From Trachythela sp. YZ-2020 (lineage: Eukaryota > Cnidaria > Anthozoa > Malacalcyonacea > Clavulariidae), in NCBI GenBank assembly GCA_016169945.1, contig JADLSH010000220.1:5443001-5507000 (forward strand): a stretch of DNA of 64,000 bases. Reading direction: 5' to 3'. The notes under the pieces are model-generated. The model searched no databases. It was not told where the DNA came from and worked only from the letters and a program-made list of their open reading frames with translations. How positions within the stretch are numbered: the stretch's first letter is position 1; each line of letters starts with the position of its first letter. The translations under genes were made by a program, and so were the position numbers. This document shows, piece by piece, positions 35,392 to 46,405 of the stretch.

Positions 35392-35606
35392 AAACCTACA
35401 CATTTTGTCAAACGGGACCCCGGGACGCCCTAAATATGTCCCGCAAGACGTCCTCAACGCGTACTTTCGAGCGGGACTTGTTAAATATGTCCCGCAGCAA
35501 GGTCCCGTAAATGAGTACTTCTACGGGACTCACTAAATATGTCCCACAAAAGCCCGCATATCGAAATAAATATTGTCCGAGTGGCCCGATTGACCTTTGA
35601 AAAAAA

Positions 35607-35965
35607 AGGGAAGGGAACCCCAAGGGAACTCCGAGGGAACCCCAAGGGAACCCCACGGGAACCCCACGCGAACCCCGAGAGAACCCCACGGGAACCCCAA
35701 GGGAACTCCGAGGGAACCCCAAGGGAACCCCAAGGGAACCCCACGGGAACCCCAAGGGAACCCCACGGGAACCCCGAGAGAACCCCTACAGATCCCCTAC
35801 AGAACCCCGAGAGAACCCCTACAGAACCCCCTAGAGAACCCCTACAGAAACCCTACAGATCCCCTACAGAACCCCACGGGAACCCCGAGAGAACCCCTAC
35901 AGAACCCCTACAGAACCCCCTAGAGAACCCCCTAGAGAACCCCTACAGAACCCCTGCAGAACCCC
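35607..35965. repeat. 11-bp GGGAACCCC satellite
   Basis: About thirty copies of an 11-base unit, first GGAACCCCAAG/GGAACCCCACG and later AACCCCTACAG/AACCCCGAGAG variants. Because 11 is not a multiple of three, all frames read a long proline-rich 11-residue repeat; I do not treat these as genes. A further block of the same family lies at 36600-36718. Confidence 0.95.
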
Positions 35966-36054
35966 GAAATGTTTACATCTACCGAACCGGTGCCCCACAT
36001 CGACCATACATCGACCTCACAGAGAGTTAGTTTTATCTTTTTATTTTACTTCCT

Positions 36055-36165
36055 TTTCAGCCTGTTTGGCTTGTTTGGCCTGTTTGGCTTGTTTGGCTTG
36101 TTTGGCCTGTTTGGCCATCGACCTCACATCGACCTCACATCGACCTCAAATCGACCCTCGCATAG
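36055..36165. repeat. CTGTTTGG and ATCGACCTCAC short tandem repeats
   Basis: Six to seven units of TTGTTTGGC or CTGTTTGGC are followed by four units of CATCGACCTCA. A related ACATCGACC sequence precedes them at 35997. Confidence 0.85.
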
Positions 36166-36270
36166 AAAACAGTGTAAAAGCTGGACAATATGTTTAATAA
36201 CTGTATATTTGTGTAAATAATTGTTATACCTAAAGGAATATATTGTTTAAAACGTTAATCTTTGTCTGTG

Positions 36271-36514
36271 TTAATTCTCTTTCATTTCCTCAAAAGCTGT
36301 ATTACTTCTTTGCTTTGCTTCTTCTATCATTGGTATCCAAGGATCCTCAGTTTCTGACTCAGACCCATGAGTTGAAGTTGTCGAAACATCGTCTTATCTG
36401 ACTTTCTGATTCTGACATATCTCTCTCTTGTTCGCGTAGTGGACAGTATTCCTTTTCGTGTCTGCGTAGATTATAACCACGGCTAAATTGTTTTCCGCAA
36501 AATTTGCAGCTCAT
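36271..36514 (-). pseudogene. C2H2 zinc-finger protein, frameshifted
   Basis: It starts MSCKFCGKQFSRGYNLRRHE and has one C2H2-like finger (C..C............H). After about 35 codons the frame changes (near 36390) and continues in a Ser/Glu-rich acidic tail that ends EEMKEN then TAA at 36271-36273. Small single-finger proteins of this sort accompany viral-like and Polinton/adintovirus-like elements in animal genomes, which fits the ATPase 440 bases away on the opposite strand. The association is inferred. Confidence 0.5.
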
Positions 36515-36599
36515 TCCGTTACCACTAACGGTCCAGAAATGACTTTCTTTTCAGCAGCACGGCACTTTTATGAGCAGATGCTTCCTTGCGCTCATAGGT

Positions 36600-36718
36600 G
36601 AACCCCCAGGGGACCCCTACAGAACCCCCCAGGGAACCCCGAGGGAACCCCGAGAGAACCCCTACAGAACCCCGAGAGAACCCCTACAGAACCCCGAGGG
36701 AACCCCCAGGGAACCGCG
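36600..36718. repeat. Second block of the AACCCC 11-bp satellite
   Basis: About ten units of AACCCCTACAG, AACCCCGAGAG and AACCCCCAGGG, in the same orientation as the 35607-35965 block. Confidence 0.9.
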
Positions 36719-36769
36719 GGGGGAGATTTAATGATCTTTAAAGCATGCCCACAAACCTATTGTGAGAGC

Positions 36770-36872
36770 TCCACAGAAGCTCCACAGAAGTTTTACAGAA
36801 GCTTCACAGAAGCTTCACAGAAGCTTTACAGAAACTCCACAGAAGCTCCACAGAAGCTCCACAGAAGCTTTA
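36770..36872. repeat. 11-bp satellite TCCACAGAAGC, inverse of 35232-35304
   Basis: Nine or so copies of AGCTCCACAGA with variants (AGCTTCACAGA, AGTTTTACAGA). It is the exact inverse of the left satellite unit, so the two blocks face each other across the zinc-finger gene. Confidence 0.95.
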
Positions 36873-36949
36873 GAGAATTTCCAGACAACTGCTACAAAAT
36901 CCCACCAAACCCTTCCTCAAAGCAACGATATATATATATATAGAGAACC

Positions 36950-38333
36950 GTGTTTCTATGTAAACTTGAATCATTTGCCACAGCAGTCATGCAGAGACGA
37001 TTTCGCCGGACCTGTCCGCTTTGCGGTCGGCCTAATTTGAAGAATATCAGTACACATCTTTTGCAAGTTCACGGCTTATCTTCCGAGAAGAGAAAACCTT
37101 ATCTTAAGCAAGCCCGGGTGTCGTCATGGCAGCCCTACATCGACAAATCTCCGCATCATTATATGAACATCGACAAGTCTTCTCGTCCGTATATGAACAT
37201 CGATAGGCCTACAGCAGACGAAAGGCGATCTCCTCGAATTATACAGCCAGCAAAGAAACCAAAAGCTACAACCTCATCTTTAACCACCAAACCCTATCCG
37301 GATTTCAACCTCCGCCATAAATTCTCACTTTTGGTCGTGGGTCCGAGTCAAAGTGGAAAAACGTATTTTGTCCAACAAATTTTGGAGCAAAATCGTATCG
37401 TGTATGAAGAGCAAAAAAGTATTCGCATTTTTTGGTACTACAACCAGTGGCAAGAATGTTATGACGTCTTGAAAAAGTCTCTCGGAAAAAGCATACGGTT
37501 TGAGAGAATTGTGCCCGAACTGTCTGAGAACATGAGCGAGATTGATACGCGGTACAACAACATCAGCATCCTGGACGATTTGATGGCTGAAGCGACAGAC
37601 AGTCCTGTAGTATCTCGATTGTTTACCCAAGGCCGCCATCGAAACGCGAGCGTTATCTTATTGCTGCAAAACATGTTTCCAAAGGGGAAATATAATACGG
37701 ATATCAGCCGAAATGCCCAATACCTGGCTCTCTTCCGAAGTCCAAGCGATAGGAAACAAATTGGTATTGTTGGAGAACGCATGTTTGATAAGAACAGATA
37801 TTGTTGGAGAACGCATGTTTGATAAGAACAGAATCCATTTTATGAACGCTTATTACAAAGAGACGGAAAAGCCGTTTGGATACTTATTGGTGGATAACAA
37901 GCCTGACACACCAACCGATAAGCAAGTTCTTGGAGACCTATTTGGAGACTGCCATGTTTATCCCTTCACCACCCAAACTAAAGTGACTACACACACACCG
38001 GTCTCTGGCGTCGAAACCAAGCCTGGAAGAAAACAACCTAAACATCATCGGTATATTACCTGGTCGGATGCAACTATCCCCGAGTGGCTAAAATACACCG
38101 ACAAAGCCGATCACGTTCGTGTCATTCCCAAAGGATATGCTATCATAGAGATGTATAAATCGTCGCGCAATAGTGTTTATCCTAGCCGTCCGGGTGTCTA
38201 CAGCAACGGCGAACATCATTGGCCTGTCAAAATAAGGCACCAATATACAGGCCATATAAAATGGGTGAATCTGCACGAAGACGAGGCTACGGTCCGAGCC
38301 TTTGTTAAAGAAACCATGGCTATCGAACAATAA
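36950..38333 (+). pseudogene. Viral-type FtsK/HerA packaging ATPase, broken by a 34-nt duplication
   Basis: This resembles the DNA-packaging ATPase of adintovirus/Polinton-like elements, which drives genome entry into capsids. The 5' frame (36950-37822; a second Met at 36989) has an N-terminal C2H2 finger (C22, C25, H36, H41), a linker, Walker A GPSQSGKT (131-138), Walker B ISILDD (205-210), and the FTQGRHRN and LLLQNMF segments typical of the family. A 34-base direct duplication (37765-37798 and 37799-37832) shifts the frame; the remaining C-terminal region is open as 37713-38333. I read it as an endogenised, inactivated copy. No capsid or polymerase gene accompanies it in the window. Confidence 0.75.
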
Positions 38334-38499
38334 AGCCAAAACTATAAAACGACTCTTGTTAGAAGAAACATTTAAATTGTTGTGTGTAATTTAAATAAAA
38401 TCCAACACAAAACTCTCTGTTGTTCTTTATTTTCTCTCTGTACGTACGCGTACGTACGCAAAATGACGGCACATCTTAGTGCGCACACCCCGCCATTTT

Positions 38500-38573
38500 G
38501 AATAGTAATCTATTCTAACTGCAACAATGCTTCCATAGGCTTACAGGAAGAGAGTTATGGGAAATGCGAGCCC
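38500..38573. repeat. 74-bp direct repeat, left copy
   Basis: Sequence beginning GAATAGTAATCTATTC and ending AATGCGAGCCC recurs unchanged at 39452-39525. The right copy is joined to the TATA-containing repeat at 39375, suggesting both are pieces of long terminal repeats. Confidence 0.9.
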
Positions 38574-38610
38574 GTAAGCCTATAAGAGTGATGCAGGTAC
38601 CAGTCGTTGG

Positions 38611-39202
38611 TAGGCACAGACAGATTGTGCTCGGCAACCTATTGGCAACTTTTTGAATTTTGAGCAACTTTTTGGCAAACGAGCAACTTCGAGCAACTTT
38701 CCCTAAAATGTGCATACTTTAGCAAAAGTATGGCCGGCCGGGGCCTGGGCTCTATGAGAGGCCAATTTAATTTATTCCAGCATTCACAAAATTAATATTT
38801 AAAATATGGCGGACGCATCATCATCAAGCGAGGAACTGTTGAAACTGAGATTGAACTCCCATTAATTTTCTCATTACAGTTCCTGTGAAGTGTGAACACT
38901 TGTTAAGTGTTGTTTGTATTGAGCGCATAAAACCTGTGATATAAAATACCGAATACTGTACATGCTCGTTGAAGTTTGAAATACAGTCATTCATGATGTC
39001 AAATGTGTATCCTTGTAAATATAAGCAAATAAAGCAGACAACCAGTCAATTTCTGTGCGGAAAATACTAAATTTTAGGAGCATTTTTCCCGACTTTGGCA
39101 GCAACTTGTTCCATTTTTAGCAACTTTTTAGTGTTGGAGCAACTTTTCGGATTTTTTTGAGCAACTTTTTCGCAATTTACTAGCACAATCTGTCTGTGCC
39201 TA
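38611..39202. mobile_element. 592-bp hAT-type MITE with 8-bp target duplication
   Basis: The termini TAGGCACAGACAGATTGTGC and its inverse are intact, and the interior arms repeat GAGCAACTTTT/AGCAACTTTTT words. GTCGTTGG flanks it directly (38603-38610 and 39203-39210). Eight-base duplications and a TAGG-type terminus fit the hAT superfamily. It has no transposase. Confidence 0.85.
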
Positions 39203-39418
39203 GTCGTTGGGGAGGGGAGGGTGGGAGTGAAACGAAAGTACCCCCCCCCCAAAAAAAAAAAAAATTACAGAAAAACAAACACTACATCAAACTAAACTAA
39301 AGATTATATGGACAATAAACAACAGCCAATATTATAACCTTCCCCCGTTAGGTCAATCACGCCGTACCCAAGAGCGTCTCGTTTAACAAACTGACCCCGA
39401 GTGAATGTAGACTCAGTC

Positions 39419-39425
39419 TTTTATA
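39419..39425 (-). promoter_or_regulatory. TATA box in right direct repeat
   Basis: TATAAAA on the minus strand within the 81-base repeat. No gene start lies close downstream, consistent with a 3' LTR copy. Confidence 0.5.
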
Positions 39426-40444
39426 CCCTATGTTACGCATGGTTACACTTAGAATAGTAATCTATTCTAACTGCAACAATGCTTCCATAGGCTTACAGGA
39501 AGAGAGTTATGGGAAATGCGAGCCCTGTCGCCGGACTATACGGATTAGGATTGTAATTTGAGGCTGGGCCTCATCTCACCCATACAAACCTAACAACTAC
39601 CCGTAACTTAAACCCATACCAAAACCTCATAACCGAAAACTTTCTTCCACAAAACTCTCCTCAAAAGCGTCTATATAAACGCCAGGAACAAATGAGGAAC
39701 GGTCACGGAAAATTACGCCCCGTGGGCTAGGTAAAACCTGTCCACGCGACACCATCAGCGGAGACGGTCTAGGGCCGACATTAGACACGGACGAGCCCTG
39801 CCAATCACAACATTGGATACTTGGCCTCGGGTGATGCCCACTGCAAAACGACTGGTCGTTACTAATTCTTTGGCGCTTTGGAGCGGAAGTACCCTTAAGA
39901 AAAATAGGACTCCGGTAAAAGCGAAATATCGACCCGAGATCCGGTGAGTTCGCCCACTCCATTGTCGGCCCCAGGCAACCCCTCGCGGGGCATACGAGGC
40001 TGTAGAAAGCCCGCACCTAGGTCCAGCAATGGCGAGGAGAAACACAAAGGAAAAAATTCGTCCCACGGAAATCTTGCTGGATTAAGTCAAAACTTGCCGA
40101 GGAAGATTCCTTATCCAACGTGTACGGATGTTTTAGGCAAAATGTACAGGTAGGGGAAAATAAACAACAACCAAAACTGCAGCCCAACCATTCGACATGA
40201 CGGTGCCGGCAGAACCAGGCCAACTCAATCAATACAATCATGTGCAGAGGCAGAAATTAAAATACCAACCTAATGTATTAAGGAGGATGTATGTCGCCCT
40301 ATTATAAAGCGTAATCTCAACAAAAACAAGCACTCCAATACTCTCATCAACAAAACCACCCATAGCCAAATAGAAAATAAGCCACAGGCAAATGATCAAG
40401 AATATATTGTCAACAAAAACGTTACAATTCCTGAATGACACACA

Positions 40445-40968
40445 CTAATGTTCAAAGTAAGCGTTGGAATTTCGCGCCGGGCAATGTCGTTGGAAATGAC
40501 AAGTATGGCCACAATTAAAACACACTGATGTTGCAGGATTCGCACCACCGCGACCTGAACGCCAACCAAGCCCTCGACCTCTAGTCTGGCGACAATATGG
40601 GTGGGCTGGAGTCTGTCGACTGGTGTTCCTCGTCATCTTTGCGATGGTTCACGCAACAACAATCTCTTCTTTTGTGCCAAGCAACCTGATGATTACCTCC
40701 CCATACTCTGACCAATAAATAAAACGGCCTCGTCTGGCATGGCGCAAAATGGCTTCAAATTCGGCCGCCTTTGGATTTTCTGCACACCTTGCCTGGTCAG
40801 CTAAGGTTTGAAGTGCTGAGGCAATCATATCGTCGGATCCCGAAGTCTGAGAGGAGCCAAAGCAAGCTGGCGGACAAATTGTAATGCAGCGTGCACTCCT
40901 TCCGACGGAGAACGATCTGCTCTTAAGGTCTGGACCTCTTCTTTCAAAACCCTTAGTTGTTCCTCAAT
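40445..40968 (-). pseudogene. Gag-like exon 2 with CCHC zinc knuckle
   Basis: It starts after a CTTCTTAG acceptor in phase 0 with IEEQLRVLKEEVQTLRADR, a likely coiled coil, then changes frame near 40835. It continues with a helical segment (ASALQTLADQARCAENPKAA), has a TGA near 40648, and ends with an Arg/Gly-rich region and the zinc knuckle CFNCGHTCHFQRHC (C-x2-C-x4-H-x4-C), stopping near 40445. A nucleic-acid-binding Gag-type protein is the best guess; it looks decayed. Confidence 0.6.
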
Positions 40969-41689
40969 CTAAGAAGAGGAAAACCCACGCTATAGCTTAA
41001 TGTACATAAACTCATAGTACGGCTCCCCACCAGCCATGGCAACGCTGTTAAAACTGGTCTAAAAACCATACCTAAATCATGCCAAATCCAAAACGAGAAA
41101 AATTGCCGTAACCAATAAGCACTATGCACACACAACTAAAATTGTAACTATCGATGTACATATAATTAAGTTAGGAATTAGCCTCAAGAAACCGGTAGAT
41201 AACGATAAGGAATCCAACAGCCAAACATAAACCAAAAGTGGCCGTAGTTAACCAACGACAAAGGCACTAATTAATTCCACGAATTAATTCAACAATTCAC
41301 GAATTAATTCAACGGGTCCCCAAAGAAAATTAACATCAACTCAAAAGTAAAACAACTGTTATAACTCAGATATTCAAATATCATTACAATGTTGCCTCAA
41401 ACAAAGCGTGAAACGCATGCCCAGCTTTAATTAGGCTCAACCATTCAATACAATATATTCATGACTGTAAACAGCCGCACCAATTGAACGTCTACACAAT
41501 TTGAAAAATTGCTCTCACCAAGTACATGGTACTCATATGCAAATATGTAAACTGGCGGCAAACACACGTTATTTACGTTCAAAGTTGCAAATGGTCTGAA
41601 CCAATACAGTATATGATAGACTAATATAGGACCAAATATTGGCCTCAACGAACACATGATTTTCATACCCAATACACTATTAATATTGG

Positions 41690-42970
41690 TTCCCAGCTGT
41701 AAATTGGCCACAGCCAATACATTATACTTCCATACATAGTTGTAAATTGGCCTCAACCAAGACACTTTATTCATACACGACTGTAAATTGGCCTCAACCA
41801 ATCCATTATACTTTCATGCACAGTTGTAAATTGGCCACAACCAATACACTGTATTCATACACAACTGTAAATTGGCTTCAACCAATACATTATACTTATA
41901 CACAGTTGTAAATTGGCCACAACCAATACACTGTATTCATACACAACTGTAAATTGGCCTCAACCAATACATTATACTTTCATGCACAGTTGTAAATTGG
42001 CCACAACCAATACACTGTATTCATACACAACTGTAAATTGGCCTCAACCAATACATTATACTTTCATGCACAGTTGTAAATTGGCCACAACCAATACACT
42101 GTATTCATACACAACTGTAAATTGGCCTCAACCAATACATTATACTTTCATGCACAGTTGTAAATTGGCCACAACCAATACACTGTATTCATACACAATT
42201 GTAAATTGGCCTCAACCAATACATTATACTTTCATGCACAGTTGTAAATTGGCCTCAACCAATACACTGTATTCATACACAACTGTAAATTGGCTTCAAC
42301 CAATACATTATACTTATACACAGTTGTAAATTGGCCACAACCAATACACTGTATTCATACACAACTGTAAATTGGCCTCAACCAATACATTATACTTTCA
42401 TGCACAGTTGTAAATTGGCCACAACCAATACACTGTATTCATACACAACTGTAAATTGGCCTCAACCAATACATTATACTTTCATGCACAGTTGTAAATT
42501 GGCCACAACCAATACACTGTATTCATACACAACTGTAAATTGGCCTCAACCAATACATTATACTCTCATGCACAGTTGTAAATTGGCCACAACCAATACA
42601 CTGTATTCATACACAACTGTAAATTGGCCTCAACCAATACATTATACTTTCATGCACAGTTGTAAATTGGCCACAACCAATACACTGTATTCATACACAA
42701 CTGTAAATTGGCCTCAACCAATACATTATACTTTCATGTACAGTTGTAAATTGGCCACAACCAATACACTGTATTCATACACAACTGTAAATTGGCCTCA
42801 ACCAATACATTATACTTTCATGCACAGTTGTAAATTGGCCACAACCAATACACTGTATTCATACACAACTGTAAATTGGCCTCAACCAATACATTATACT
42901 TTCATGCACAGTTGTAAATTGGCCACAACCAATACACTTTTTTCATACACAACCGTAAATTGGCCGTAAC
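41690..42970. repeat. 84-bp minisatellite (two 42-bp half units)
   Basis: About fifteen copies of an 84-base unit, each made of two related halves (AAATTGGCCTCAACCAATAC and AAATTGGCCACAACCAATAC, with alternating TTTCATGCACAGT and TATTCATACACAACT spacers). Copies in the middle are nearly identical; the edges (41690-41880, 42920-42970) are diverged. The unit is 28 codons with open frames, so long repetitive ORFs appear (41913-42329, 42331-42969). These are most likely a by-product: the array lies inside the intron between the two gag-like exons. Confidence 0.95.
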
Positions 42971-43651
42971 CCAATAAACTATGTTCACGACCCATCGCAA
43001 ATTAAACTGAACAACACTCAACTAGCACTAAGGCACGACCGGGGCGGCCCTAACGGCTAGACAACGGATCGTGGTTCTTAACTGTAGCGGGAGATGAAAC
43101 ATGAAACCCATGATTCATGTGAAAGGAACCCGACTCACTTATTGCAAAAGGTACAGAAAATGAACGATTCAACCAAGCATAACTAAACCCATGTATGTAA
43201 AATGCGTAAACACGCAGCTACAATCCATTAGAATACTGATATACTGCACACTGTATTATCCAACTATCTGCACAAATGGTCGTAACAAACTGGAAAAACC
43301 GTGTTTCGCTCGCAGAGTAAATTACCGCAAGACTAACACACTAAGGTAAGGCCAAATCAAACAAATATTTTACTATACGATACGCATGGGCTCCGCCGAG
43401 ATAGCAGGAGAGCGAAGCGGAACAGCTTAAGTCAATGGCGTAATGTGCTTACAAGACCAAAGACATGACCTAGCGCCTGAAAATTTTCACTTCGATAGGC
43501 GTCCGATCGCCCTGGAATTGAACAAACGCCTGGCCGATTCGAAACGCAAAGCATAAACCAAGAAAAATACAAGATACACGTGCCGAGCAGCCTCACACAG
43601 GCAACAAAGATCCCAAAGTGCGCGTAAACACTTCTTGAAACAACAACATAC

Positions 43652-43783
43652 CTGTACTGGCTGTGCCTGAGGCTGAGGTTCGGCCTCGTGCTGTCCCACT
43701 TCAACTGCTGGTGGGTTCTCGTCTAGAGCTGGATTAGGTAGCTGTGGTGGCAAAACGACTGGTACGTGTACGGGTTCGGCCAT
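43652..43783 (-). CDS. Gag-like exon 1
   Basis: ATG at 43783 begins MAEPVHVPVVLPPQLPNP, followed by a Pro/Glu/Gln-rich stretch to a CAG|GTATGT donor in phase 0, 44 codons. The phase matches exon 2 at 40968. It lies about 25 bases downstream of the left direct repeat and 70 bases from its TATA box. Confidence 0.55.
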
Positions 43784-43851
43784 GTCCAAGAATAGAGTGA
43801 CACCCGGAGTCTCGTTTAACAAACTGACCCCGAGTGAATGTAGACTCAGTC

Positions 43852-43858
43852 TTTTATA
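43852..43858 (-). promoter_or_regulatory. TATA box upstream of gag-like exon 1
   Basis: TATAAAA on the minus strand inside the left 81-base repeat, about 70 bases upstream of the ATG at 43783. Confidence 0.55.
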
Positions 43859-43885
43859 CCCTATGTTACGCATGGTTACACTTAG

Positions 43886-44000
43886 AATACTAATTACTAT
43901 CGTGCGCACACCCGTGCGCACGCGACGCCATTTTGAATACTAATTATTATCGTGCGCACACCCGTGCGCACGCGACGCCATGTTGAATACTAATTACTTC
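43886..44000. repeat. Two-copy ~55-bp GC-rich tandem repeat
   Basis: GAATACTAATTA(T/C)TATCGTGCGCACACCCGTGCGCACGCGACGCCAT is duplicated in tandem. On the minus strand it reads AAAATGGCG, a YY1-like word, then a TGCGCAC palindrome. A related fragment lies at 38480. It may be the upstream control region of the LTR-like element. Confidence 0.75.
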
Positions 44001-46405
44001 CGGCGGTGGATAGGCAGGATAAGCTACTTGCAGGGGTACGGGGGATTCAGGAGCATGCTCTCCCGGCAAATTATGAATTTTACTAGCCAAGAATGGCCAT
44101 TTCGTGCACTTTCAGGGTGACATTATTGCAACAGAATTGAAAAACTTTGTATCAATTTTTGCGCGCTCGGGGGAGCACCCTTTGCCAATATTTTTTGCGT
44201 GGCACACCCTTTTAAAGCCATCTTTTTTGGGTGGCCCAAACCCTAATTCCACCATCCTCCCCTCTCAGATAAAGAATGAACGGTTCCTTATCAATATATT
44301 TGTTAACCATCTTTATTATATTCATTTTGAAATCAATGGCATTTCTTGCAATCTGGTTGGTCAAAAATAGTGCGATTAATTCCCAAATCGGACTATTTCG
44401 AGCTTTGGTCGCATCATCTCGAGTATTAATCACATCATTTTTAAACCAATCAGATGGAAGCTCTGCACCACAACAACCAATCAGATTCAATGATAGAATT
44501 CAACTAGCCGAACAAGTTAAAGAAAAATGTGATCTGGCAAATGCCAAATCTGTTCACCATAAATTGTCAATACTCTAGACTGCATTACTGCAGGATTTTT
44601 TCATAAAAATGAACATAAAGACGAGTCAAACTTAAAAGAATATCAAATAATTTTTCACAAATAAAACTGGCCAAATTATCAAATCACAAAAAAATAAAAA
44701 TAAAAAAAATGTAACATTGACAAAATGTCAAGAAAAACAAGTTTCATTTGAGCAACAGCCAAAACTGAACACAAAGCCACAAGGTATTAAAATATAGAAT
44801 GATCGATCGTAGTGTCGGATGTTTGAACGCATAAAATCACAAGAAACGCTTATCAATTTACACATCACTTATCAAGTCTACGATATCTTTAAACTTACTT
44901 TTGCGGTCTTTATTTCTAAAATATCCACTCACATTTTGCTTGTTTATACTGAGTCTTTTTAAATTTTTGCCAAGTTGTCAAATTACAATTCATGTTGTTG
45001 CTACGCTACGGCAGGAAGTATCGTGGGTGTGTCAATTGTAAACAAAGACTAATAAATACCGCTTCCGGTTCAAAAAAATTTTTAGATTTCAAAATGAATA
45101 TAATAAAGTGGAAATTGAAATTCGTGTCGTGCAATTTTGGTCTGAAATCAAACTTGTGATTACAAATCGCACTCCCGCTTCGCGGTCGTGCGATTTTGTA
45201 ATCATACGTTGATTTCAGACCAAATTGCACTCCATCCAGTTCAATTACCATTATAAATCAGTCAATGTTCAATCAAATCACAAACTTAGAGCCTCCTGAC
45301 ATTATTGAAACCAGATTTCATGTGTATTAATTACTACCATATATAAGTATATAAATTATCATACAAGATACAAATCTATAAGTGACAATGCGGATAAATT
45401 AAATTTCGTGCATTTTTACAGCTGGTGAATTTAATGCCACGAGCTTTCCAGCATGATACTTTCGGTAAATCTTAATGCCAGAGCCAGACCTCATGCGTTT
45501 GAAATTGAAGTTAATCAAAAATGAATCCTAGCTTTTAAACAGTGAAAACATTCGATTTTCCTTTTTTCATCCAAAATTTCCAAAAGCAATTAGTTCCCAT
45601 GGAAATTCCAGCGCAATTGCCTATGCCAAATTTTATTACCCTTTTTCTCTACACGACTAGCTACCCGCGACTCACGAATAATAGGACATTCCTTACTTGA
45701 AAATTTCCGGATTCACTTCGTGCAATAAATTCCAGATATTCAGTTATAAGCATTAGAGATGGCCAGAGAACAGCTTTACCATGCTTAGTTACCAAATATA
45801 CTTTGAAATGCTATATATTTATATATTAATTTGAATATACAGTTACTCTATTTACTTATTGCTTATTTTCCTTTTCGTCGATTTCCCGCAATCCGATCAA
45901 TACTTATGACAAGCCGTGTAGAAAAGTACTTTCTGCAGGGAATATGGTAGAGAATTACATGTATAACCCAATAAACACTCCACTGAAATATATGGTCAAT
46001 AACTTTAAAATTGATTATACCAATTTGGGAGATGTCCATTGACATAAATATATCCCCAATTATTTAACCTATGTAAACAAACACTTTTATGACCAGTATA
46101 TACTGATTTGATGAATTAACAATCTCCCAACCATTTAAACTATGAAGATTACTCGTATTTGAGACCAGTTATTAGAAATCACAATTCAATCGTCCCGTTG
46201 TTTGATAACCCAGGGATTGCCAGAAAATAGCATTAGAATATACACGACGTTTTCGGGAACATGGTCCTTCCAGCATCCCGCTGTGTCGTACGAAAGAAAT
46301 TTCGACACAAAGAGAAAGCAGGGGCTGTGAGGATGAGTGCAAATGTTGAGAAGGCGGACAAAAAGGGTAATTAGTTAGCATGTTAATATATACGAGAATA
46401 CATAC
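44001..46405. other. Intronic DNA, no gene identified
   Basis: The ORF pair near 44212-44578 (both strands) has no recognised domain. An inverted repeat spans about 45116-45233 (GTGCAATTTTGGTCTGAAATC against GATTTCAGACCAAATTGCAC), a probable small MITE. The rest is AT-rich intron. Confidence 0.5.

Larger units (their letters stand above)
39375..43889 (-). mobile_element. LTR-like element with gag-type gene
   Basis: 81-base direct repeats (39375-39455 and 43809-43889), each with TATAAAAG on the minus strand, bound a minus-strand spliced gene whose second exon ends in a retroviral-type zinc knuckle. No protease, reverse transcriptase or integrase is visible between the repeats, so this would be a gag-only, non-autonomous element. 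Direct repeats this short may be only the conserved part of longer, diverged LTRs. Confidence 0.55.

Noticed and set aside
35539..36030. Long proline-rich ORFs over the AACCCC satellite
   Set aside because: The 11-base period makes every frame read the same 11-residue repeat on both strands; open frames are a by-product of the satellite.
41913..42969. Repetitive 138- and 212-residue ORFs as a silk-like or structural protein
   Set aside because: The frame is open only because the 84-base unit is a multiple of three; there is no start context or splice support, and it lies in an intron of the opposite-strand gene.
41690..42970. CRISPR-like array
   Set aside because: The units abut without unique spacers; both halves of the unit are repeated, so it is a minisatellite in a eukaryotic intron.
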